Shown here: one piece after another, positions 6,682-13,580 of the stretch
Position numbering within the stretch: the stretch's first letter is position 1
Layout: the number at the start of each line of letters is the position of its first letter
From: Geobacter sp.
Lineage (GTDB): Bacteria; Desulfobacterota; Desulfuromonadia; Geobacterales; Pseudopelobacteraceae
DNA length: 15,280 nt
Direction of reading: 5' to 3'
Assembly (NCBI GenBank): GCA_027346925.1
Contig: DAIERH010000031.1
Coordinates: 1 to 15,280 of the forward strand
The notes under the pieces: generated by a model
Database searches by the model: none
Told to the model about the DNA's origin: nothing
What the model saw: only the letters and a program-made list of their open reading frames with translations
Made by a program: the position numbers and the translations under genes

Positions 6682-7302
6682 TTATGGCAGTATCCGTACA
6701 TGCCTGCCCTCCAGCCGGATCCTGCCCTCGCAAAAGAGCCTGACCGCTTCGGGATACGTGCGGTGCTCCTCCTTCTGTATGCGGGCGGAGAGCGACTCTT
6801 CCGTATCGTCCTGCTCGACCGGAACGACCGACTGCAGGATGATCGGGCCGGTATCGGTACCGCAATCGACGAAATGCACTGTGCAGCCCGAGAAGCGCAC
6901 GCCGTAGTCGAGGGCCTGTTTCTGGGCGTGCAGGCCGGGAAAGGCCGGCAGCAGGGCAGGGTGGATGTTCATGATGGCATTGGGAAAGGCCGTGACCATC
7001 ACCTCGGATAGGATGCGCATGTATCCGGCCAGGATGACCAGTTCGACCCCGTGGTCGCGCAGGATCTTCACCAAGGCCGCGTCGTATTCCCTGCGGTTGG
7101 TGAAACCCCTGTTCTCATGGATGACCACCGGGATGTTGTGCCGGCTGGCACGGGTCAGGGCGAACGCCCCGGGGGTGCTGCTGACGACACAGGCGATGCG
7201 GGCATCGAGGCCGCCGGCCTCGATAGCGTCGATGATCGCCTGCAGGTTTGAACCGTTGCCCGAAACCAGGATACCCAGCTTGATGGGCTGTCCGCCGGTC
7301 AT
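6682..7302 (-). CDS. purN: Phosphoribosylglycinamide formyltransferase
   Basis: Third step of de novo purine synthesis: transfers a formyl group from 10-formyl-tetrahydrofolate to GAR, giving FGAR. The product is 206 aa, the usual size of PurN. Visible motifs are the phosphate-binding loop LVSGNGSNLQ (12-21), the catalytic NIHPALLPAFPG (N112, H114) and the folate-site VDCGTDTGPII with catalytic D150. The ATG at 7302 overlaps the purM TAA by one base (TAATG), so the two are translationally coupled. The whole catalytic triad is present, so the enzyme should be active. Confidence 0.97.
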   Translation of the reverse strand: MTGGQPIKLGILVSGNGSNLQAIIDAIEAGGLDARIACVVSSTPGAFALTRASRHNIPVVIHENRGFTNRREYDAALVKILRDHGVELVILAGYMRILSEVMVTAFPNAIMNIHPALLPAFPGLHAQKQALDYGVRFSGCTVHFVDCGTDTGPIILQSVVPVEQDDTEESLSARIQKEEHRTYPEAVRLFCEGRIRLEGRHVRILP

Positions 7303-8354
7303 TACCCTTCCACCAGTTCGACGCCGTCGGTGCCGTCGGGGGTGGCCGTGATTTCACCGATCATCCAGGCCCGTTCGTCAAGCCCGCGAAGCCGATCCAG
7401 CACGTCTTCGGCCTCGCCGGCGGTGACGGCCAGCACCATGCCGATCCCCATGTTGAAGGTGCGGAACATCTCATCGCGCTCCACGTTGCCCGCGTCGCGC
7501 AGAATATCGAACAGCACCGGCCGCTCCCAACTGGCAAGGCTGATGGTGGCCCGGCATCCCGGAGGCAGCACGCGGGGGATGTTTTCCAGCAGGCCGCCGC
7601 CGGTGATATGGGCAATGCCGTTAATACTGAAATCCTTGAGCAGGTTCAGTATGGAACGGATATAGATGCGGGTAGGCCTGAGCAGTTCCTCGGCAACCGT
7701 ATGCCCGGTTCCGGGCAGTTCGGAATCGATGGAAAGGCCCATGCGCTCGAAGATCAGTTTGCGCGCCAGGGAGTAGCCGTTGCTGTGAAGGCCGCTGGAG
7801 GCGATGCCGATCAGGCGGTTGCCGACCGAGATGCCGGAACCGTCGATGATGTGATCCCGCTCCACCACGCCCACGCTGAAGCCGGCCAGGTCGTATTCGC
7901 CGTCGGCATAGAAGCCGGGCATCTCGGCGGTCTCCCCTCCGATCAGGGCGCAGCCGGCCTGACGGCACCCCTCGGCAATGCCCTTGACAATTGAAGCAGC
8001 CTTTTCGGGGAGCAACCGGCCGGTGGCCAGATAGTCAAGGAAAAAAAGCGGCTCGGCGCCCTGCACCACGATGTCATTGACGCACATGGCCACCAGGTCG
8101 ATCCCCACGGTGTCATGTTGATCGGCCATGAAGGCGATCTTGAGCTTGGTGCCGACGCCGTCGGTTCCCGATACGAGCACCGGGTTGTGGTACTTGGCGG
8201 TGTTGAGGGAGAACAGCCCGCCGAAGCCGCCAATCTCCGCCATGACCTCGGGCCGGAAGGTCGATTTGACCAACGGCTTGATCATGCCGACAAAGCTGTT
8301 ACCTGCCGCGATGTCTACCCCTGCATCCTTATAGGTGATACTTTGATCGCTCAA
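7302..8354 (-). CDS. purM: Phosphoribosylformylglycinamidine cyclo-ligase
   Basis: Fifth step of de novo purine synthesis: ATP-dependent ring closure of FGAM to AIR. The product is 350 aa, as expected. Motifs are VSGTDGVGTKLKIA (about 61-74), VNDIVVQGAEPLFFLDYLATG, LIGGETAEMPGFY, ASSGLHSNGYSLAR and HITGGGLLENIPR, all classical PurM sequence. The start is TTG (complement of CAA, 8352-8354) preceded by AAGGAGG at 7 nt. No in-frame ATG or GTG is near enough to replace it, and the protein then begins with the family-typical MSDQSITYKDAGVDI. A consensus-like promoter lies 26-54 nt upstream. purN overlaps its stop. Confidence 0.97.
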   Translation of the reverse strand: MSDQSITYKDAGVDIAAGNSFVGMIKPLVKSTFRPEVMAEIGGFGGLFSLNTAKYHNPVLVSGTDGVGTKLKIAFMADQHDTVGIDLVAMCVNDIVVQGAEPLFFLDYLATGRLLPEKAASIVKGIAEGCRQAGCALIGGETAEMPGFYADGEYDLAGFSVGVVERDHIIDGSGISVGNRLIGIASSGLHSNGYSLARKLIFERMGLSIDSELPGTGHTVAEELLRPTRIYIRSILNLLKDFSINGIAHITGGGLLENIPRVLPPGCRATISLASWERPVLFDILRDAGNVERDEMFRTFNMGIGMVLAVTAGEAEDVLDRLRGLDERAWMIGEITATPDGTDGVELVEG

Positions 8355-8380
8355 ATGTCTACCTCCTTAAACAAAGAACT

Positions 8381-8409
8381 TTTGTAAAACATGGACTGAA
8401 AAATGTCAA
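8381..8409 (-). promoter_or_regulatory. Predicted sigma-70 promoter of purMN
   Basis: Minus strand: perfect -35 TTGACA (8409-8404), 17-nt spacer, -10 TACAAA (8386-8381; 4 of 6). It is well placed before the AAGGAGG/TTG start of purM. Confidence 0.7.
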
Positions 8410-8429
8410 TTTCAAACTGGCCGCTCCTG

Positions 8430-8451
8430 GTCCCAAAGCAAGGGCTGGGAC
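8430..8451. repeat. Inverted repeat between divergent purM and transglycosylase promoters
   Basis: GTCCCA (8430-8435) and TGGGAC (8446-8451) are perfect 6-bp arms around 10 nt. It lies between the predicted purM -35 and the TTGACA of the opposite strand, so a bound regulator could affect both. No regulator can be named. Confidence 0.3.
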
Positions 8452-8459
8452 GATTAAAC

Positions 8460-8488
8460 TTGACAAAACGCCATGTTTTGGGATTATT
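8460..8488 (+). promoter_or_regulatory. Possible promoter of the transglycosylase-pgsA unit
   Basis: Perfect -35 TTGACA (8460-8465) with a poor -10 ATTATT (8483-8488) at 17 nt. If real, transcription would begin about 8495, almost at the ATG 8497, which means a nearly leaderless mRNA or initiation at a later codon. Confidence 0.35.
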
Positions 8489-8496
8489 GCTCTACC

Positions 8497-9120
8497 ATGG
8501 GTACGAAACGGCAGGGAAATCATAGGGTGCTGCTGGTTGCGGCGTTGGCATGCGGTGCTTTCATAACCGCCATTATGCCGGCCCGGGGCGATATCTACCG
8601 CTTTGAGGACGGGGAGGGGATCATCCACTTCACCGATGCCCCCACGGACAAACGCTTCAAGATATTCATGCGCGACCTCAGAAAAGACAAACAGTTACGT
8701 ACCAGATTGCGTTTTTCAAGGGCGGTCAATCCGGCGGAATACGAGCAGATCATCAAGATATGTTCCGACAAATACGGGGTCAGCACCTCGCTGATCAAGG
8801 CGGTCATCCACGCCGAATCGGGCTACAACCCCAATGCCGTCTCGCAAAAAGGGGCCAGTGGCCTGATGCAGCTCATGCCCGGCACCGCCAGATCGCTCAA
8901 GGTCGTAAACAGTTTCGATCCCAAGGACAACGTGGAGGGCGGCGTCAAGTACCTGCGTTTCCTGCTGGATACCTTTCGCGGAGATGTCTCCCTGGCCCTG
9001 GCCGCCTACAACGCCGGCTTGAACAAGGTCGCCAGGTTCGGGGGTATCCCCCCCTACGCTGAAACGCGCACCTATGTCAACCGGGTACTGTCCTACATGC
9101 AATCCTATCAAGGCAACTGA
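8497..9120 (+). CDS. Secreted lytic murein transglycosylase with DUF4124 and SLT domains
   Basis: Predicted periplasmic enzyme of 207 aa that cleaves the MurNAc-GlcNAc bond of peptidoglycan. Residues 1-31 form a signal peptide (basic MGTKRQGNHR, then a hydrophobic run ending near MPARG). Next is a DUF4124-like segment, DIYRFEDGEGIIHFTD (32-47). The SLT domain spans about 78-200, with the catalytic glutamate E107 in HAESGYNPNAVS, then GLMQLMPGTA and ALAAYNAGLNKV. The ATG 8497 gives a good signal peptide. An earlier ATG at 8473 would put extra non-basic residues in front and overlap the putative promoter. GTG 8527 has a better SD (AGGGA, 8513-8517) but loses the basic region. pgsA begins 4 nt after the stop. 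Confidence 0.9.
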   Translation: MGTKRQGNHRVLLVAALACGAFITAIMPARGDIYRFEDGEGIIHFTDAPTDKRFKIFMRDLRKDKQLRTRLRFSRAVNPAEYEQIIKICSDKYGVSTSLIKAVIHAESGYNPNAVSQKGASGLMQLMPGTARSLKVVNSFDPKDNVEGGVKYLRFLLDTFRGDVSLALAAYNAGLNKVARFGGIPPYAETRTYVNRVLSYMQSYQGN

Positions 9121-9124
9121 AACC

Positions 9125-9736
9125 ATGTCTGTTCGCTCAAATCACCCCATCCTCAATCTGCCCAACATCCTCACCATGATGCGGATCGCCGCCATCCCCC
9201 TGATGGCCGTGCTGTTGCTGTCCCCCTCGCGGCCAGCCGGATTCTGGGCCGCGGCCGTCTTTGCGCTTGCATCGGTCACCGACTGGCTTGACGGTTACCT
9301 GGCCCGTCGCATGGGGATCGTAACCGTGTTCGGAAAATTTCTGGACCCCATCGCCGACAAACTGATCGTCATGGCCGCCATGATCATGATCCTGCCCTTC
9401 GACAGGGTGCCGGCCTGGATGGTGTTGGTTATTCTGGGGCGGGAGATTGTCATTACCGGACTGCGCGGCATTGCGTCGAGCGAAGGTATCGTCATCCAGG
9501 CCAGCGACCTGGGTAAGTTCAAGACCATCTTCCAGATCGTGGCCATTCTGGGGCTTCTGCTGAACTACGATTACAACTGGTTTTTCGGTATCCAGCGCCC
9601 CTGGTTGCACGTTAACATGCATAATTTCGGGATGTTTTATCTCTGGATCGCGACCCTGCTCACCGTCTGGTCGGGCATTGATTATCTGGTCAGGTTTGTC
9701 AGGGTGATTGCCCCAAGGTCCGACTCATCGGTTTGA
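9125..9736 (+). CDS. pgsA: CDP-diacylglycerol-glycerol-3-phosphate 3-phosphatidyltransferase
   Basis: Inner-membrane enzyme of phosphatidylglycerol synthesis, joining CDP-diacylglycerol and glycerol-3-phosphate to phosphatidylglycerophosphate. The product is 203 aa with several membrane segments. The complete CDP-alcohol phosphotransferase motif is visible: D53, D56-G57, A60-R61, eight residues, G70, D74 and D78. The start LNLPNILTMMRI is typical of PgsA. The ATG at 9125 follows the transglycosylase stop by 4 nt, with AAGG about 11 nt upstream. The same frame is open back to 9074, inside the upstream gene, but that start is unlikely. The last 12 bases overlap the 3' end of the convergent GspB-like gene. 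PgsA and phosphatidylserine synthase share the motif; length and N-terminus favour PgsA. Confidence 0.93.
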   Translation: MSVRSNHPILNLPNILTMMRIAAIPLMAVLLLSPSRPAGFWAAAVFALASVTDWLDGYLARRMGIVTVFGKFLDPIADKLIVMAAMIMILPFDRVPAWMVLVILGREIVITGLRGIASSEGIVIQASDLGKFKTIFQIVAILGLLLNYDYNWFFGIQRPWLHVNMHNFGMFYLWIATLLTVWSGIDYLVRFVRVIAPRSDSSV

Positions 9737-10396
9737 TTTCCCCAGGCCAACATCGAATTTTTCTCCGCCGTAGCTGAACCGCACCCGATCCTTCTGGATA
9801 TCCTCCACCCTGGCTCCCTCGATCATGGAACCGGTGGCAACCGGGACCCCGTTGACCACCGCCACGCTGCCGGACCCATCGCCTTGAAAGGCAATGCCGT
9901 TGACCTTCACAGTCGGTGCCGTAACGGCCGGAGCGGTGGTCGGTATGTCGGGGGGGGGCGCCGTATGGATCACGGCCTCGGCAGGGCGCTTTGCCGCCGG
10001 CGCGGCCGTGACAGCGGGCGATGCCGTGGTGGGCTTCGCCGGAGTCGACGGCACCGGGGGGCGCGACGGGCCGTGCTGTAGGGGCGCCGCTGCTGCCGGA
10101 GATGGGGGGAGGGGGGCGCCGGCCAGCGGTTGTGGCGGTGGTTGGTTGACGGCCGGCTCAGCTCCGGCCGGGACAGGTGGCCGCCCGGAGGGGGACGACA
10201 CGGCCTGCTTCATGTAGAGATAGGTGGCGCCACTCCCGCAGATAAAAAGAAGCGCCGAAACCAGGAGAATACCCGGGAGTGAAAGGCGGCGCGGCGTCTC
10301 GTTGCGCAAGATATCCGCATCGATATGCAGCGAGCCTGGTGGCCGGGCTGTCTTACTGTCTTCCAGTTTCTTAAGGGCCTTGAGGATTGAACTCAT
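9725..10396 (-). CDS. gspB: GspB-like general secretion pathway protein
   Basis: Predicted bitopic inner-membrane protein of 223 aa. The start MSSILKALKKLEDSK is a short cytoplasmic helix. One membrane segment follows at about 38-62 (LPGILLVSALLFICGSGATY), then a long proline/alanine-rich periplasmic linker (about 70-165). The C-terminal domain (VKVNGIAFQGDGSGSVAVVN, then GSMIEGARVEDIQKDRVRFS) matches the type II secretion GspB domain. GspB and its GspA/ExeA ATPase partner help assemble the secretin in the cell wall in Aeromonas. The ATG 10394-10396 overlaps the ATPase stop as ATGA, so the two are coupled. The frame is open far upstream to 10561, but that part overlaps the ATPase gene and is not coding. 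Its 3' end overlaps convergent pgsA by 12 nt. Confidence 0.82.
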   Translation of the reverse strand: MSSILKALKKLEDSKTARPPGSLHIDADILRNETPRRLSLPGILLVSALLFICGSGATYLYMKQAVSSPSGRPPVPAGAEPAVNQPPPQPLAGAPLPPSPAAAAPLQHGPSRPPVPSTPAKPTTASPAVTAAPAAKRPAEAVIHTAPPPDIPTTAPAVTAPTVKVNGIAFQGDGSGSVAVVNGVPVATGSMIEGARVEDIQKDRVRFSYGGEKFDVGLGKSNR

Positions 10397-11358
10397 GGCG
10401 CCACCCTGGCGGGAAAGGCGGTGACAGCCGCTGACGGTTGGGCCCCGCCGCTGCGCAGGGTTGGACGGCGCATGGCTCCTGCGGCAAGGAGCAGGGCAAT
10501 AACGACCACGGTCAGCCCTGCAACGGCCAGTGTAATTCGGCGTCCCCGTGGGAGGTTGCAAATCTCGGCGATGGCCCGGAACACGATGCCCACGCCGATA
10601 CGCCGGCGCTCGTCGCCGTAGGCCACCAGCAGTGACCGGTCCGCCAGGATGTTGATCATGCGGGGAATGCCGCGGGTGTAGAGATGGATCATCTGGATGG
10701 CATTAGGGCTGAAAGAGACACCGCCGGTTTCTCCGGCCACCTCCATGCGGTGACGGACATAGGCATGGGTTTCATTCATGCTCATGGGGCGGAGCTTGTA
10801 ACGGACGGCGATGCGCTGATTGAGCTGTCGCAGGTCCGGACGTTCCAGCAGGAATTCAAGTTCGGGCTGGCCGGACAGGACGATCTGGATCAGCTTGTCA
10901 TCCTCGGTTTCCAGGTTGGAGATGAGGCGAATCTGCTCCAGAACCTCGGGCTGCAGATTCTGGGCCTCGTCAATGACCAGTACCACGGTCCTGCCTTCGG
11001 CGTTTTCCGCCAAAAGGAAGCGATTCAGTTCTGCAAGGAGTTCGTTGGCGTGCTCAGAGCACGCGTCGATGTCGAACTCGTGATTGATGCTCCGCAGCAG
11101 TTCGACGCCGCTCAGGCAGGGATTGAATATGAGGGCGCTGCGATAGTTCGCATCCTGGAGTTGTCCCAACAGGGCGCGCAATACCGTGGTCTTGCCTGCG
11201 CCCACCTCGCCGATCAGGGCGATGAAGCCATAGTGGTTGTTGATGCCGTACAGCAGGTGGGCAAATGCCTCTTTGTGATTCTTGCTGAGGAAGATAAAGC
11301 GTGGATTAGGGGTCAGGGTAAAGGGCTTTTCGTTGAAACCGAAATAGTTGGTGTACAT
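10393..11358 (-). CDS. gspA: GspA/ExeA-like AAA ATPase with C-terminal membrane anchor
   Basis: A 321-aa P-loop ATPase. The start MYTNYFGFNEKPFTLTPNPRF is the hallmark of the ExeA/GspA and XrtA-associated ATPase family. Walker A is GEVGAGKT (50-57) and Walker B is VVLVIDEAQ (125-133). Sensor-like regions follow (IQIVLSGQPELEFLL; RGIPRMINILADRSLL). A single membrane helix (about 275-296) is followed by only about 25 residues, so the periplasmic peptidoglycan-binding domain of full-length ExeA is absent. The GspB-like protein is next, overlapping by ATGA, which supports a two-protein complex at the inner membrane. No other gsp genes are nearby. The SD before ATG 11358 is weak. An alternative role in exopolysaccharide/exosortase loci is less likely given the GspB neighbour. 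Confidence 0.88.
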   Translation of the reverse strand: MYTNYFGFNEKPFTLTPNPRFIFLSKNHKEAFAHLLYGINNHYGFIALIGEVGAGKTTVLRALLGQLQDANYRSALIFNPCLSGVELLRSINHEFDIDACSEHANELLAELNRFLLAENAEGRTVVLVIDEAQNLQPEVLEQIRLISNLETEDDKLIQIVLSGQPELEFLLERPDLRQLNQRIAVRYKLRPMSMNETHAYVRHRMEVAGETGGVSFSPNAIQMIHLYTRGIPRMINILADRSLLVAYGDERRRIGVGIVFRAIAEICNLPRGRRITLAVAGLTVVVIALLLAAGAMRRPTLRSGGAQPSAAVTAFPARVAP

Positions 11359-11362
11359 GGAT

Positions 11363-11407
11363 GGTTACCGTTGTGGTTACAACCGGTTATGTTCAACAGG
11401 GTTGTAT
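11363..11407. repeat. Cluster of short repeats upstream of the gspA-like gene
   Basis: Between the divergent gspA-like and aminomutase genes, GGTTAC occurs at 11363-11368 and again at 11375-11380. GTTGT/ACAAC pairs around GGTT (11370-11383), AACCGGTT (11381-11388) is a perfect palindrome, and GTTGT recurs at 11401. This could be a regulator site for either gene. I cannot assign clear -35/-10 elements in this AT-richer 145-nt gap. Confidence 0.3.
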
Positions 11408-11503
11408 ATTTCACATAATCCGTATATTTTCAAGTTAATTCTCCAATTCAGCGACCAAGGAAACGAGAGTACTCCGTCTAGTCGGCTTGTCTCTCAAAGG
11501 TTT

Positions 11504-12547
11504 ATGCATTACATTACCAGTAAGTCAATAACTCTTCAAGAAATAACGCAAAATACACCTGAATTCGACAAGGCGGCGGCGGTTGCCAGCGTCTACCCTT
11601 TTCGGCTGTCTCCCACCTATGCCGCCCTGGTCCGGCAACCGGGGGATCCGCTCTGGCGGCAGTGCATCCCCGACGTACGGGAACTGGAGGATGACGGTCA
11701 GCTTCCCGACCCGCTGGCCGAGGCCAGCCTCAGCCCGGTGCCCGGTCTGATCCATCGCTACCCAGATCGGGCGGTGCTGCTGGTATCGAACCAATGTCCG
11801 GTGTATTGCCGCTTTTGCATGCGCAAGCGGCACGTCGGGGCAGGGGAGGCGCCGCTCTCAGGGGCGGCGCTCGAACAGGCCCTGGCCTATATCGCCGCTA
11901 CCCCTGCCATCCGGGACGTGATCCTCTCCGGCGGAGACCCGCTCATGCTTGATGACTCCTCGTTGCGGCACATCCTGGGGCGCCTGAGGGCCATCGCCCA
12001 CGTGGCCATCATCCGCATCGGCACCCGCGTCCCGGTTACCCTGCCGGAACGGGTAACTGCGGAGCTTTGTGTCCTCCTGAAGCGGTTCCACCCCCTGTAC
12101 GTCAACACCCACTTCAATCATCCCGCCGAGATTACGGCTACGTCGGCCCATGCCTGCGGTCTATTGGCAGATGCGGGGATACCGCTGGGAAATCAGACCG
12201 TGCTGCTGGCCGGCGTGAACGACCGGGTGGAGACCATGGCCGAACTGATGACACGCCTGCTGGAGATCCGGGTCAGACCCTATTATATCCATCAGATGGA
12301 TCTGGTCAGGGGAACGGCCCATTTCCGGACCCCCGTGACTAAAGGGCTGGAGATCGTCAGGGGACTGCGCGGTTTTATCTCGGGCATGGCAGTGCCGCAT
12401 TACGTGATCGATCTGCCGGATGGCAAGGGAAAGGTTGCGCTCCTCCCGGATGATGTGGAACGGGAAGGGGATATGCTGATTCTGAGGAACTACCGGGGAG
12501 AGCGGATAGCCTATCGCGATAGTATCCCAAAAACTGCTCAAACTTAA
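11504..12547 (+). CDS. epmB: KamA/EpmB-family radical SAM lysine 2,3-aminomutase
   Basis: Predicted to convert L-lysine to beta-lysine using a 4Fe-4S cluster, S-adenosylmethionine and PLP. The product is 347 aa. The cluster motif is CPVYCRFC (C98, C102, C105), followed by LSGGDPL (141-147) and RIGTRVPVTLPERVT. Aspartates lie in GVND (D240) and YIHQMD (D266), with a probable PLP lysine in TPVTKG (K280). These motifs resemble free-lysine KamA more than E. coli EpmB, but the length is that of EpmB and it lacks the long KamA N-terminus. ATG 11504 has AAGG at 4 nt. The frame is open back to 11348, but that would overlap the divergent gene. Convergent epmA and nearby efp make EF-P modification the likely role. 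The symbol reflects this context. Confidence 0.87.
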   Translation: MHYITSKSITLQEITQNTPEFDKAAAVASVYPFRLSPTYAALVRQPGDPLWRQCIPDVRELEDDGQLPDPLAEASLSPVPGLIHRYPDRAVLLVSNQCPVYCRFCMRKRHVGAGEAPLSGAALEQALAYIAATPAIRDVILSGGDPLMLDDSSLRHILGRLRAIAHVAIIRIGTRVPVTLPERVTAELCVLLKRFHPLYVNTHFNHPAEITATSAHACGLLADAGIPLGNQTVLLAGVNDRVETMAELMTRLLEIRVRPYYIHQMDLVRGTAHFRTPVTKGLEIVRGLRGFISGMAVPHYVIDLPDGKGKVALLPDDVEREGDMLILRNYRGERIAYRDSIPKTAQT

Positions 12548-12565
12548 CGCAAAGGCGCAAAGATG
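12546..12565. repeat. Short tandem CGCAAAG repeat at the aminomutase stop
   Basis: CGCAAAG occurs at 12549-12555 and again at 12557-12563, starting immediately after the TAA. From memory, similar CGCAAAG strings appear after genes in many bacterial genomes as dispersed repeats. Only two units are present here. Confidence 0.4.
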
Positions 12566-12568
12566 CCT

Positions 12569-12588
12569 AAAATGCGTCCCGGCGTTTT
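12569..12588. terminator. Weak bidirectional hairpin between aminomutase and epmA
   Basis: AAAATGC (12569-12575) pairs with GCGTTTT (12582-12588), 7 bp with one T-G wobble and a 6-nt loop. It carries T's on the 3' side in both directions. The stem is mostly A/T, so strength is doubtful, but its place between two convergent stops is right. Confidence 0.45.
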
Positions 12589-12601
12589 GGGTTCCAATGC
12601 C

Positions 12602-13507
12602 TTACAACTCCTCCGGCGTAAACGCCAGCACATCGTCGATCCGTTCCGCAGCGGTGCAGAGCATCACCAGACGGTCCACCCCCAGGGCAATACCGGCAGA
12701 TGGCGGCATTGCCGCCAACTCCCTCAGGAATGGCTCCGGAAGAGGCAGGGGCGCAGAGCCGAGTTCGAGGCGGGTGCGATTGGCTGCTTCGAAGCGTAGC
12801 CGCTGTTCAACGGGGTCATTGAGTTCGCTGAAGCCATTGGCCAGTTCCAGCCCCCCCGCGTATAGCTCGAATCTCTCGGCCACAGCAGGGTCATCCGGTT
12901 TGAGCCGGGCCAGGGCGGCCACGGCGGCCGGGTAGTCCATCAGGATAACCGGCGCGCCTTGGGGCAGGGCCGGTTCCACGGCGGTGACCATGAGCTCGTC
13001 GAAGCTGCCGTTGCGGACCGCAGTCTCCATATCCGTGGCGGCAAAGCGGGCAAACGCCTCGCGCACGGTGATCCGCTGCGCCTTTTCAAACCAACCGTCA
13101 AGCCGGTTTTTGTCAGGCATTTTCCCGGCTGTCTGGCAGGCCTCCGCGACCCATGCCAGCAGTTCCTCGCAATCGACCATCAGGTCCCGGTAGTCACTGT
13201 GGGTGCGATACCACTCAAGCATGGTGAACTCCGGCACGTGCCGCCTGCCGCGTTCATCGCTACGCCAGCAGCGACAAATCTGGAATATCTTCCCATGTCC
13301 TCGGCAGAGCAGCCGTTTCATGCATATCTCCGGCGAAGTATGCATGAAACGTTCGCCCGACCTGAAGGGCTCGATATGCTCCTCGGGCGCATTGGCCGGG
13401 ATCCGCTGCGGCGTTTCCACCTCCAGGAATCCTTTGGAGACAAAAAAGTCGCGAATCGACCGGATAATGTTTGCCCGCTGATACAGGTTGCTATCTCGTG
13501 AATCCAT
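12602..13507 (-). CDS. epmA: EF-P beta-lysyltransferase EpmA (GenX/PoxA)
   Basis: A LysRS paralogue that activates (R)-beta-lysine and attaches it to EF-P rather than to tRNA. The product is 301 aa, close to E. coli EpmA (325), and consists only of a class II catalytic core with no anticodon-binding domain. Motif 2 region: IFQICRCWRSDERGRRHVPEF, with TSPEICMKRLL before it. Motif 3: GIALGVDRLVML, in which the alanine (about residue 274) takes the place of a LysRS glycine, an EpmA trait. I chose ATG 13507; GTG at 13519 and 13516 extend the frame by up to four codons but sit against the efp terminator U-tract. efp lies directly upstream and the aminomutase is convergent, completing the modification pathway. 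No epmC hydroxylase is visible. Confidence 0.94.
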   Translation of the reverse strand: MDSRDSNLYQRANIIRSIRDFFVSKGFLEVETPQRIPANAPEEHIEPFRSGERFMHTSPEICMKRLLCRGHGKIFQICRCWRSDERGRRHVPEFTMLEWYRTHSDYRDLMVDCEELLAWVAEACQTAGKMPDKNRLDGWFEKAQRITVREAFARFAATDMETAVRNGSFDELMVTAVEPALPQGAPVILMDYPAAVAALARLKPDDPAVAERFELYAGGLELANGFSELNDPVEQRLRFEAANRTRLELGSAPLPLPEPFLRELAAMPPSAGIALGVDRLVMLCTAAERIDDVLAFTPEEL

Positions 13508-13521
13508 CGTGATCACCACAC

Positions 13522-13552
13522 AAAAAAGAAAGGCGAGTCATTAAGACTCGCC
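13522..13552 (-). terminator. Intrinsic terminator of efp, immediately before epmA
   Basis: On the minus strand GGCGAGTC pairs perfectly with GACTCGCC (13552-13545 and 13539-13532) around a TTAAT loop, followed by TTTCTTTTTTG. The hairpin lies 28 nt after the efp stop, and its U-tract ends only a few bases before the earliest possible epmA start (13519). Confidence 0.85.
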
Positions 13553-13580
13553 CTGTATGCTTGTTGGGTCGCTGCGGTGC

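Noticed and set aside
10397..10561. Upstream extension of the GspB-like protein
   Set aside because: The added residues overlap the ATPase coding end in another frame; the MSSILKALKKLEDS start at 10396, coupled by ATGA, is the family start.
10684..11418. Plus-strand frame of 244 codons opposite the AAA ATPase
   Set aside because: The minus strand carries Walker A and B and a recognised N-terminus; the opposite translation has no recognisable feature.
11348..11503. N-terminal extension of the aminomutase to ATG 11348
   Set aside because: It would overlap the divergent ATPase start, lacks an SD, and the residues resemble no KamA/EpmB N-terminus. ATG 11504 has AAGG in place and gives the expected length.
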